Positions 1 through 10,281 of a stretch of DNA of 64,000 nucleotides are shown here, in pieces. The stretch is from contig NTMA01000024.1 of NCBI GenBank assembly GCA_002917075.1, positions 403,169-467,168 on the forward strand, read 5' to 3'. This DNA comes from Hawksworthiomyces lignivorus (taxonomy: Eukaryota; Ascomycota; Sordariomycetes; Ophiostomatales; Ophiostomataceae). Each line of letters opens with the position of its first letter. The first letter of the stretch is position 1. The notes below the pieces were generated by a model. It was given only the letters and a program-made list of their open reading frames with translations, made no database searches and was not told where the DNA came from. The position numbers and the translations under genes were made by a program.

Positions 1-862
1 CGCGTTATTCGAGTGCACAGAAGTTGCGGGAGAAGCTCCTCTACGCTATCAGGTCCAATGCTAGATTTGATCTAAGTTGAGCTGATAGCATTTACCTTCG
101 GTCTTAGGAAGGTTTTCATACGTGACATGACGGAGTTGGGACGGTCTTGGGATTATCATTGCCACAGAGAGCGGAATGCACTTTAGAGTTGTCTCAATCG
201 CATATCTTCATGTGCTCGTTTTCTCGCATATCTAGTAGATCATATTGACGACTCGTGATTTTGTGCTAGTATCTAGTGAATATGAAACTAATTTTATTTT
301 GAATCTGACTTGCCCCAGCAAAGCACATGATCTTGTGTTCGGTTTAACTCTGTACGACATGTGAAAGTATTTCCTCAAGAGAGGGGAATTTATCCGACAA
401 AAGCAGTGCAGCGACGAAAGCCGTACGCCTAGACGAAAGGTAATATTTGGGAGGATATCAGCCAAAATAGATGCGAAGAGGACAAAAATCACAAACTAGA
501 GTACAGGTAACAATTAACCAGACATAGAACGGGTCTATTGACCGGAAACTTATGTAGATGAGCTTTGTAGGTCTCGTGTTCTCATCTACACACATTTACC
601 TCTTATTGACATTGCCTTTCAAGGTTCGTTCATATATTAATATACTGTAAAATATTAAACAATTTGAAGGTCGTTTTATCTAACGAGGGCGCGAATATTA
701 CGCCTTTCGTATTTAGTAGTTCCATCTTTCAATTCAAAGGACATTTATACCTTTCCTTGAGATCTCAGACTCAAGTCACAGGTGTCCGAGACACGTAAAG
801 AATTGAGGCCGCAGGAGATTGATTGGGCGGCCCCGGATTCTTCTCCAACGTCTCCGGTGGCC
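1..862. other. AT-rich intergenic DNA, left edge
   Basis: No convincing gene is seen. The stretch is AT-rich compared with the coding DNA to its right, and its only open frames are short and without family resemblance. It probably holds the promoter and perhaps a missed first exon of the GH125 gene: the GH125 frame stays open upstream of its first ATG to about 782, directly behind an AG at 780-781 that could be a splice acceptor. Confidence 0.5.
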
Positions 863-2729
863 ATGGTGCTCCCGGAAAAGGCACTAGGAGTGGCTCTTGC
901 AGCGGCATCAGCTCAGCCAGCGAAAATCTTCTGTCCGGACTATTCATCCTACGCATACAACGGCAGGCACCAGCCGCTGACCGGAGGCAGATACAACCTT
1001 CCATTCCAGCGGCCTAGGCTAGCATGCCGGCGGTTCAACGTGCCCGAGGTGGAAGAGACAATCCAGGAGATGAGCACCCTGGTGCGCGACCCAGACCTCT
1101 TCCGGCTCTTTGAGAATTGCTTTCCGAACACGCTCGACACAGCCATCGCATGGCACGGCCTAGCCAACGGAACAATAGACGAGGAGGTAGTCGTACAATC
1201 CTCTCCGCCGCTATTTGTCATATGAGCATCGGCTAACCTAGCAGCTGACGTTTATCACAACGGGGGACATCAATGCCATGTGGCTGCGGGACAGCGCGAA
1301 CCAGCTCCAGAGCTACAAGTCGTTGCTGCGCACCAATGATTCCCGGAACTCGCTAGCCTCGCTGTTCCGGGGTACTATTAACCTGCAAGCGCGCTATATC
1401 CAAAACTCACCATACTGCAATGCGTTTCTGGCGCCGGCAGAGGCCAACCTAACGGCGAGCCACAACTTTGGGGGTGGCATGGACTTTGTGCAGCCGCCGG
1501 TGAACTTCCAGGTGGTGCACGAGTGTAAATACGAGCTGGACTCGCTGGCGGCCTTTTTGCAGCTGTCGTACGACTACTACGCGGCAACAGGCGACGCGGC
1601 CTTTTTCGGCAGGCTCTACGAGCCAGCGATCGACCTCGGCTACGGCGAATTCGACACAAGGAGCGGCTGGGTGCGGGCGGTCGAGGAGATCATGGCCACC
1701 GCCAAGGACATGTTGGCGGGCACCTACGCGGCGGACGGCCGCGCGCGCTTTGCGCCGTACCAGTTCCAGCGCCAGACGACGTCGGCGTCCGAGACGCTAT
1801 CCAACGGCGGGGCCGGCAGCCCCGTCAAGGGCGGCACGGGGATGGTGCGCAGCGCGTTCCGGCCCTCGGACGACGCGTGCACGTACCAGCTGTTCGTGCC
1901 GGCCAACATGATGTTCGCGCGGTACCTCGCGGCGTGCGCGCCGATCATGGAGCACGTCGGCAGGAGCAGGGGCGCGGGGGCGGCGCCGTGGGACCACGAG
2001 GGGCAGGATCTCCTGTTGCTCGCGGCGCGCATGGCCGACCTAGCCGAGAGCATCCGGGTCGGCATCGAGCGGCACGGCCGCGTCGCCCATCCCAAGTACG
2101 GCGACATGTATGCGTACGAGGTGGACGGGTTCGGCTCGCACAACCTCATGGACGATGCCAACATCCCGTCCCTGCTGAGCGCGGCCATGTTCGGCTACGT
2201 CAACCGGACGGACCCGGTGTACCAGAACACGCGGCAGTTCGTCCTCAGCAGAGACAACCCATACTACATGTTCGGGCCGGTGATGAATGCGTGAGTCGTC
2301 CTTCTATTTTGTGGAGAACATTTTAAGCTTCTTTTTTTTTTTTTTTTTTTGGCGAGGGGGTTTTCATTTGTCTAATGAGATCATGCACCTGCAGCACCGG
2401 GGGCCCACACGTGGGCACTGGCATGGCCTGGCCCATGGGCCTCATCGTCAAGATCATGACAGAAGACGACGACCACGAAATCATCCTGGGATTGCAGCAG
2501 CTTGTGTCTTCGACCGATGGCTTGGGTCTCATGCACGAGTCCGTTAGCAGCCAAAACGATGCCATCTGGACCAGGCAATGGTAAGCCTCTTGGCACGCTG
2601 TTTTGGTCACCGATGGGCATTTCTCGCTAATACCTTGCTAGGTTCTCCTGGGCCAACGGCCTCTTTGGACAGATGCTCCTGGACCTGCGCGACAGGAAAC
2701 CACATATACTATCGAGGAGCTTCCAGTAA
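863..2729 (+). CDS. GH125 exo-alpha-1,6-mannosidase
   Basis: Glycoside hydrolase family 125 (formerly DUF1237); characterised members remove alpha-1,6-linked mannose from mannans and N-glycans. Exons read 863-1186, 1242-2290, 2395-2580 and 2642-2729, giving about 548 residues, usual for fungal members. The second exon opens with the family signature [14 protein letters not shown] (about residues 115-128), and the block [15 protein letters not shown] lies further on. The third exon encodes [15 protein letters not shown] and the last ends with [13 protein letters not shown], both typical of the family. Intron 1 could equally use the AG at 1243-1244, removing one residue. The N-terminus is uncertain: the ATG at 863 gives a short Ala-rich, weakly signal-like start before CPDYSSYA, but an upstream exon is possible. 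It lies in tandem with the GH92 gene, 1.4 kb downstream. Family assignment is firm; start and localisation are not. Confidence 0.9.
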
Positions 2730-4112
2730 AGATGCCATGAAACGGCCTACATGTAATATCTATCTTTTAGCTCTCAATTCTATTATAGCGTGCATAACAG
2801 CGTCCAAAAGCTTGTATCTTCTTCTCTTTGTTAAGCTAGCTCCCGCTCTAGTCCTGCTTGCTCTTTAAATCTGCTTATTCTCTTTTCCTGTTTCTTTGTT
2901 TCTGAGTGTACAAATTCAATTACACTTTCTCCGCTTGTGGATGCTCATTTGCCAAGCCCGAAGTGTGATATTGAAACAGCCCTTCTCCCCAGCGAATCTC
3001 TCAATTCAGCCGTCAATAATTTTTAATTGGGGTTTTCATTCCCCTCCGACGCCGATTGTCTTTGAAGATACTCAACGTGGCCCATCAAAAAAAGGAGCCA
3101 ATGAAAAATGCGTCGCAAGGGAGAGATGGCTGCGATTAGGTGGCGGACTCAGCGCACAGATGAAACCCTGACAGAGAGACGTCTTCCCCTGCATCGGAAC
3201 CACTTTCGCTGCCATTGAAACAAGATCGGCAAAGGACTGGGGAGATTCCGCAGACTAGATGGCGCGAAAGCAAAACTCTTCTTGGATCGATAGACTTTTG
3301 TCAACCCACTGGGCTGCTGTAGAAGGCGGAGGTAATAGAGTAATACAAGTTTCTCGGAACGGTGCTTGTTGAGGAAGCCATATAATATGAAGTGGCATAG
3401 CGCTAGGACGTTCTCGACTCTCCTCTACACTGAGTTTGGTGCAGCTTTCTCCGATCCAGAAGTATGCGGAGAATATTAGTGTGGGTGCTTCGGAAGACCA
3501 GCTTCTAATAAGCATATGTTGAAGAACAGGGCCTTGCATATTGTACCTATAGAAATAGCGGACCGTGTCGCCACATATACAGGGGTCCAGAGCACGGCTA
3601 GAGAAGCCACTCAATTCTCCCTCGTCATAATAAAAGTTACTTTACTTCTACCTGGCACGCTTATTTTATCCAAAAGCTGTCCTTTCAGATTTCTGCTTTT
3701 TTCTTCTTCTTATTCTACTATTCTTCTGCTGTTCTTCTGGAAGACCAATTAACCGCTAGAGCCAAAGACTAGAAGCTCTGTAGATTCTCCCCCCCTTTCC
3801 TTGTACTTGTGTGGATTATTTCGAACGCCTTCCTTCTGCTGGCCTGGGAGCTGTCTGGTTTACCCCATCATGTCTACTTGATTTGGCTTTATAAGTTTTT
3901 CGCCTTAGTCTCTGCAGCTGGATCCTCCAGCTTGCAAGATAGCTTCTCTACCAAGGACTACCGCGCAGTTTTTGTGAATGGAATGCTGGCCAACGTGCGA
4001 TACCACTACAGCCTGGGACACCTCCCCCCTCGTCGTTGATAAGACCCTGTCACGAAAGTAGAATCCAACTTCAATAGCTACGGACAGCTAGAAAAGCCAA
4101 GATATCAACACT
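2730..4112. other. Intergenic region between GH125 and GH92
   Basis: About 1.4 kb with no recognisable gene. It should contain the GH125 3' UTR and the GH92 promoter. Short frames here have no family resemblance and are interrupted. Pyrimidine-rich patches occur around 3690-3730 and 3789-3800. Confidence 0.5.
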
Positions 4113-6923
4113 ATGGCGCCAATGCGGATCATTGGAAGGCGGCGTAGCCGCCTGGGTCTCCTCGCCTTCTTCGCCTTCTGTGTCTTAATGCTGCTTCCTA
4201 CCCCGAGACACGAAATTGGCAATGCCCTGTGGTTTGTTCTCTTTGTGCCGGCGAGCCACCTATCTTCGTCCGGCCAGCCTTTTCGAAGCAGCCTTTGGGG
4301 AACTTCTGGCTATTATGATGTCATTCAATACATCAATCCTCTGATAGGAACAGTCAACGGCGGTCACGTCTTTCCAGGGGCCACTCTTCCATACGGTACG
4401 GACCCTCTGGGACAAAGCTGAGAATCTGACGATACCAGGCCTAGAAGGCTCTTTATCTAGCTAACAATTATGTTTAGGAATGGTAAAAGCCGTTGCTGAC
4501 ACCAACAGCCCGGCTGAGAATGCCGCCGGCTTCGTGTCAGATCTCAGCCAGATCACAGGCTTTTCTCACATGCACGATTCGGGAACCGGAGGCAGCCCTT
4601 CTATGGGCAACTTTCCAATTTTTGTCCACCCAGGATGTCCGGGGGACAACTTCACCAAGTGCGAGTATCCAGCCTTTCGCCGCGCCATCGTCCGCCGGAA
4701 TGACACGGCCCGTGCCAGCCCAGGCTACTTCGCCATTGAACTGAACAACTCAGTCAGCGCCGAGATGACAGCCACCCACCATGCGGCTCTGTATCGCTTT
4801 TCTTTCCCAGATGCAGACGAAATCGTCGCAGCTCGGGCCGCAGCGGGAACAAGCAACACTGACGAGCCGATCAAACTGTGGTGTGGCGACGCTTATGTGC
4901 CCTACAGCCCGCTGGTTCTTATTGACCTAGCAGATCTCGGCAACACTCGCACTTCTGGAGGCATCCAAGTCTATCCAGAATCAGGGCGCATCATCGGAGA
5001 TGGCAGGTATCAGCCGTCTTTTGGTATGGGCGACTATTCGGCTTTTTTCTGTGCTGATTTCCGTGGTGCAACCATTCGCAAAACGGGCGTCTTCGCCGGG
5101 ACACGTATGACCGACGAGATGAATTACATCAACCACCTCGGCTCCGGCTACACGAACCCCACCGGGTCGGCCGGCGCATGGATCCACTTTGAACCGCCAT
5201 CGGGCCCCGATCGCGCGATCACGGCGCGTGTCGGCGTATCGTTTATTTCCACCGACCAGGCCTGCGCCAACGCCGAGGCCGAGATTCCTGACTGGGACTT
5301 TGACGGAACTGTGCTGGCCGCCCAGAACGCGTGGCGCGACAAGCTGTCCCCCATATCCATCAACGCGACTGGCGTGTCCGTGGAGACGCAGACCACCTTT
5401 TGGTCTGGCCTGTATCGAGCGCTGCTGTCTCCGCAGAATTACACCGGCGAAAACCAGAAATGGGATTCCGACGAACCTTATTTCGATTCGTACGTTTATC
5501 CTCCCGCATTTCTACTTTCCCCCCTATTGCACAGCTTCAACTGACAAAGTGTAGATTCTACTGTATTTGGGACTCGTTCCGCGCACAACACCCTCTCTTA
5601 ACGATCATCGACCCACCGGCACAGACGCAGATGGTGCGCGCTTTGATCGATATCTACCGACACGATGGTACGTTAATGAGGGCGATCAATCTAATGGCTC
5701 CGCACGCCTTGTAGTCGCGCTAACACGCAACAGGAAAACTCCCCGACTGCCGTATGAGTTTCTGCAAGGGTTATACACAAGGCGGGTCTAATGCCGATGT
5801 TGTCATTGCCGATGCCTTTGTAAAGAATCTGACAGATGACATTGACTGGGTTACTGCCTATAAGGCGGTTGTATCGGACGCAGAGGAGGAGCCGCGATTC
5901 TGGGGTGTAGAGGGCCGGGGCAGCTTGGTCAGCTACCACCTTCTGGGGTACATTCCCTGGAACGACAACGACGTCAACGGGACGGGCCCGATGAGCCGCA
6001 GCATCTCGCGGTCGGTCGAGTACGCCTATGACGACTTCGCCATCTCTCTGCTGGCGGACGGCCTGAGCCGAGGCAGCGGCAACATGGGGCACCTGGCTCT
6101 GGACGCGCGCAAGTACCACCAGCGCGGCGCTAACTGGCGCAACCTGTGGAACGCGGAGCAGAAGGACATCTACCGCGACACGCAGGACGAGATCGTGCAG
6201 AGCGAGTTTGTCGGATTCCTGCAGCCGCGGCTGCTGAACGGCTCGTGGCGCTACCATAACACGCGGCGCTGCAGCCCCGTCTTTGAGATGCACAGCTGCT
6301 ACTACGACACGGCATACGAGACGTACGAGGGCAGCCCCTGGCTCTACTCGTTCTACGCGCCGCAGGACATGAAGACGCTGGTGCAGCTGATGGGCGGCCG
6401 CGACAGCTTTGTGCGCCGGCTGCACTACTTCCACGAGTCGGGCATCGCCTACATGGGCAACGAGCAGACCTTTTTGCCCGTCTTCCAGTTCCACTACGCC
6501 GGCCGCCCCGGCATGAGCGCGTACTGGCTGCACCGCTACATTCCCGCGCTCTTCAACTCGAGCGTCAACGGCATCCCGGGCAACGACGACTGCGCCATGG
6601 GCGCGTTCTCGGCCTTTGCCTTTATGGGCTTCTTCCCCGTGGCCGGCCAGAGCGTGTATCTTCTGACGGCGCCCTTCTTCCCCGAGGTGCGCGTGCGGGC
6701 CAAGAACGGCCGCGACGCCGTCTTCCGCATCCGCAATTTCGACCCGACTTACGAGGCCAAGTACATCCAGAGCGCCACGTACAACGGCAAGCCGTACACG
6801 CGCAACTGGATCTCGCATGACATCTTCCTTGAAGGCGGTGTCCTTGAGTACGAGGTTGGCACAAATGAGAGCACAACTTGGGGGGCGCGCGACGAAGACC
6901 TGCCACCAAGCTATTACACGTGA
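4113..6923 (+). CDS. GH92 alpha-1,2-mannosidase
   Basis: Glycoside hydrolase family 92: calcium-dependent, inverting exo-alpha-mannosidases, mostly alpha-1,2 specific, acting on N-glycans and mannans. Exons read 4113-4395, 4478-5489, 5555-5667 and 5734-6923 (about 865 residues, normal for fungal secreted members). Visible hallmarks are YINPLIGTVNGGHVFPGATL and then LPYGMVKAVADT across intron 1, GFSHMHDSGTGG, FYCIWDSFRAQHPL after intron 2, the join DGKLPDCRMSFCKGYTQGG across intron 3, and GNDDCAMGAFSAFAFMGFFP near the C-terminus, where the family carries catalytic and calcium-binding residues. Residues 1-35 have an Arg-rich start followed by a hydrophobic stretch, suggesting a signal peptide or signal anchor. 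All three introns are GT-AG with CTAAC/CTGAC-like branch sites. Same strand and same polymer class as the GH125 gene upstream; exact linkage specificity is inferred from the family. Confidence 0.94.
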
Positions 6924-7114
6924 GGTGAAATTTTTTTTTAGTCTGGGTTTGTGCGCCAACTTCTGTCTTGTGATGATACCATATTGTATATATTTTTTTA
7001 TTTTAGAAATCGACTGGCCAAAAGCATATAAATCAAAACATCCGAGTTCCTGCTATAAGCCGAATATCTGTATTCAAAAGCCGAAAGGCCAAAATCTTGC
7101 CCGCGCGGTGTATT

Positions 7115-8473
7115 TTACTCTTCTTCTTCTTCCGAAGCTTCATCGTCGCCCGGGTCTGGTCTCACAATCCGGTTCAGATGCGTCACAAATGGAGCCATGG
7201 CTTGCAAGATCCCAATGAGCTTGTCCTGGCCGTTAGGATCGGTAAACAGCTCGTCTGGGACCTGCTTGTGAATTGTGAAGTTGCGCAGCTTCAGCAACTC
7301 AATATCCCGGTGTTCAGCGATGTATCCCTGGGAAGTCAGCTGGAAATATTCATAACCATATCAGAAAAATCTGAGCGTAAGAGGAGAGGACGCACCAGCG
7401 GCTTTTTCTTCAAAGCACCTTCGGCGTTCACCTTGGTGAAAGCTTTCAGCACGCCCTTCTCGTCCCCCTTCTTCGTCTCTGGGAAGAACGTGCGACGGAA
7501 TCTCTCGTCATGGACCAGCACCTTGCGCCAGCGCTGGGGCCGTTCGTCAATGCTAGCGCGCAACAGCCGGATATCGTCGTTTTCCGGATGCCAGATGCCC
7601 CCCCCCACGAAACAGGAGCCCGGCTCACAGTGGACGTAGTAGCAAGCATACGGGCCTTTCTTGCCGGTGCGTGACCACGCGGCCGAGTAATGCGGCTTGT
7701 ATGGCCGTTGGTCCTTGCTAAAGCGGATATCGCGGTAGACGCGGAAAATGATGTCTTTCGGAGGAAGCTCCGGAATGGTGTCATCGGCATCCGAAATAAT
7801 GCGCTCGGTCAAGGAGACAATATATGACTCCCAGTCCTTTTGTGAGCGTCGAAACTCGGCGTCGTTTTCTAGGAATCTTTAGTGAGCAAAAAAGGGTACA
7901 AGATTACCACCGCGACCCCGTACAGGCAAAAACTATGCTGCAAATAGACTTACCCTTCAGCCAATTTCGTCTGTTGTTCGCCTTGAGATCCTTGAGAAAC
8001 AGCATGGTAACTGGATGCACCTTTTCATCTGTGTAGTCTATGCCGCCAAGGTCCCGTAGTTTCTTGTGGGGAATGAAGGTAACTTTGGCCGGCGCATCTT
8101 CATCGTCTTCATCATCATCGTCGTCATCGTCATCCTCGTTGTGATTTGTGTTTTTATTTCCGCTCTTTTTTCCATTAGCCTCTTCGAAATCTTCATCATC
8201 TTCAGTGTCCTGTTCATCGTCGTCTTCCTCATATGCGTCTTGATCGCTATCTCCGTCCTCGTCCCCGACCACTTTTCGCCGGCCCACAGTCTTTGCCGAT
8301 GATGTTTTGGCCCGTTTCGAATGCCGCTTATCAACCTCAGATTCAAGGCCGACGTCCGAATCATCACCCTCAAAGTATTTACTCGTTTGTCCCGATGAGC
8401 TGATTCGGGCTGACCGTCGTCGTCCCGAGGACGTCGAGGTCAATGGAGCCGCTTGGCGCTTTCGAGGAGGCAT
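7115..8473 (-). CDS. DUF2461 family protein with acidic N-terminus
   Basis: Three exons on the minus strand: 8473-7954, 7868-7396 and 7339-7115, about 405 residues. The first 140 residues are low complexity: a basic, Ser/Arg-rich start (MPPRKRQAAP) with KR clusters, then a long Asp/Glu stretch, as in nuclear or chromatin-linked proteins. From about residue 150 it matches DUF2461 (TIGR02453), with LKDLKANNRRNWLKENDAEF, IIFRVYRDIRFSKDQRPYK and GPYACYYVHCEPGSCFVGGG. The domain occurs in bacteria and fungi and has no settled biochemical role; no catalytic claim is made. The C-terminus ends in an acidic EEEEE tail. Introns of 85 and 56 bp have normal GT-AG ends (GTAAGT and GTGCGT donors). It converges with the GH92 gene (191 bp apart) and diverges from the dioxygenase gene. 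Confidence 0.88.
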
Positions 8474-8970
8474 ATTGCTCGAATTGGTTTTCTAGAAGTA
8501 GGCAGCTCCGCGTCTAGATCAAGATTGGAAAACACAGATGATTGCTTCAACGTTATTGTAGCCAGCTTCCAGGAACTACTCCGTAAAGCTGAGGACATCA
8601 AGCTGCTGACACCCTTCTCTCGATCCCAGGAGAAAAGGATTACGCGACAGATCGCGAGGCTAAACCGAATCTGGAAGGATGATCGAACGCGGAATCACGT
8701 GTATAATTAAGGAGCTGTGCCTTCCAAAATGATTCTAGCGCACAGATATTACAGGCTACTAGCGCTAGAGAGAGCCAGTATTACACGTTACATACGATAC
8801 ACCAAGAATCTCGCCTCTTCAGTGGATGTAACCACCACAGCAGTATCAGAAAGACGAGAGCCAAGGAGATGATGCTATTAAAGCATCGTCTTTGCTTCCG
8901 GATTTCCCAGCTTTTATGTTGAGGATTCCTCTTCAGAATGCAAAATCCCACTAATAAAGCAGCGTAAAAT
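8474..8970. promoter_or_regulatory. Divergent promoter region, DUF2461 / dioxygenase
   Basis: The two genes start 497 bp apart on opposite strands, so this segment must carry both 5' UTRs and core promoters. No specific factor site is claimed. Confidence 0.5.
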
Positions 8971-9954
8971 ATGACGACTGAAGATATTCTCCTCTCTATG
9001 CTTAAGGAAGATGGCTTTGTCGTGGTTCCATCACTCGTCAGCGGAGACGATCTGAAGGCTCTGCAGGATGCCGCCAGTCGGACAGCCAAGAAAGCTCGGG
9101 CCGGCGACTGGCCGTATGTGCGCATAGTAGGGAAGCAGTTTCCGCCTTGGGGTCTGTGGGACCGGCAGACTGCTGCAACGGCGGCAGCCGCTGCTGCGAA
9201 AGTGAGCGGCGGCACTGCGGACGGAGATACCGGTGGCATCTGGGGTGTGCAGCACCTGATGCGGCCGGAGCTGGGCCCAGATGCTGCCATATTTACCCGC
9301 AGCTACTTCGCTGAGGGCGGCGTGCTCGACATCTCAAAGCGGCTGCTCGCCTGCGGCGACGACGAACTCGTGATGGAGCTGTACAATATGCTAGTGCGGC
9401 CCGACTACCGCGACTACGCCCTACGTTGGCACCGCGATGACATCCCGCCCGAGGCCTCCCCCGCCGACGAGCTGGCGCGTCTGCAGGAGCCCGCCTGGCA
9501 CGCCCAGTGGAACCTTGCCCTCTGGGACGACGCGAGCCTGGTCGTCGTTCCCGGCTCGCACCAGCGCGCGCGGACGGCCGGCGAGCGAGCGGCAGATCCG
9601 TATGCAGACACCTTGCCGGTCGAGAAGACCGCGTCTGGCGAGGACGCCCACCGGCCCCAGATGACCGTTCATCTGAAGCCGGGCGATGTCGTGTTCTACA
9701 ACAACAACATCCTCCACCGCGGCGTCTATAAGACCGCCGTCGAGCGCACGACGCTGCACGGCTCCGTGGGCCACGTCGGAGGCAGCCGGCTGCGGGCTCG
9801 CAACGTGCTGCAGCACGGCGTCGGAGACTGGGTCGATCGCTGCGACTTTAGCAATCTGACGCTGGTTGAGCGGAAGCGCGCCGAGGACATGCGCGACCGT
9901 CTCGTGCGCATGGGCCGTGACAGCGGCGACGTCGGCTATTCGCTACAGGATTGA
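8971..9954 (+). CDS. Phytanoyl-CoA dioxygenase (PhyH) family protein
   Basis: Intronless, 327 residues, about the usual length for fungal PhyH-like Fe(II)/2-oxoglutarate oxygenases. The iron-binding facial triad is visible: WHRDD supplies His154 and Asp156, and the distal His is His249 in NNILHRGVYK, followed by the Arg-containing stretch expected to bind 2-oxoglutarate. The opening DGFVVVPSLVSGDDLKALQ is typical of the family, and LKPGDVVFYNNNILHRG is the usual strand before the second His. No signal peptide is seen, so it is probably cytosolic. The substrate cannot be told from sequence: relatives hydroxylate fatty acyl-CoAs, alkaloids and many secondary metabolites, and no biosynthetic cluster surrounds it. 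A short Ala run (about residues 67-76) is low-complexity insertion. The start is the first ATG and fits the hydrophobic first strand. Confidence 0.88.
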   Translation: MTTEDILLSMLKEDGFVVVPSLVSGDDLKALQDAASRTAKKARAGDWPYVRIVGKQFPPWGLWDRQTAATAAAAAAKVSGGTADGDTGGIWGVQHLMRPELGPDAAIFTRSYFAEGGVLDISKRLLACGDDELVMELYNMLVRPDYRDYALRWHRDDIPPEASPADELARLQEPAWHAQWNLALWDDASLVVVPGSHQRARTAGERAADPYADTLPVEKTASGEDAHRPQMTVHLKPGDVVFYNNNILHRGVYKTAVERTTLHGSVGHVGGSRLRARNVLQHGVGDWVDRCDFSNLTLVERKRAEDMRDRLVRMGRDSGDVGYSLQD

Positions 9955-10281
9955 GAAATGGATTGAGCATGGTTTACGCCACGGAACAGTCTATGTCGTA
10001 CAAATCATGGTTCCGCAAGACAAAATTGCAGAGCAGGAGAAGAGCGCGAACCAAATTGGCTGATAGGGACAGATACAGAATGTTCTGAAAAAAAAGTTTT
10101 CGCCTCTCGATGTCTTTGCCTCCTATTAAAGTACAATATATGTGGAAAATACAAAACGCGAGAATATTGACACAAGAATTGGGAAATTTAAAAAGGGGCG
10201 TGTGGCCCTCAACAAAAATATTAACAGCGCAAATCAGCGATGTGCCTCGGACTTCTTGCAGTTTGACCTCTGCAAGCAACC
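9955..10281. other. Short convergent intergenic region
   Basis: 327 bp between two convergent stop codons. AT-rich 3' UTR-like DNA with A-rich stretches (about 10088-10096 and 10130-10200). No gene is seen. Confidence 0.5.

Noticed and set aside
5691..6959. 422-codon minus-strand open frame
   Set aside because: Antisense of the GH92 last exon; the plus strand has clear family motifs.
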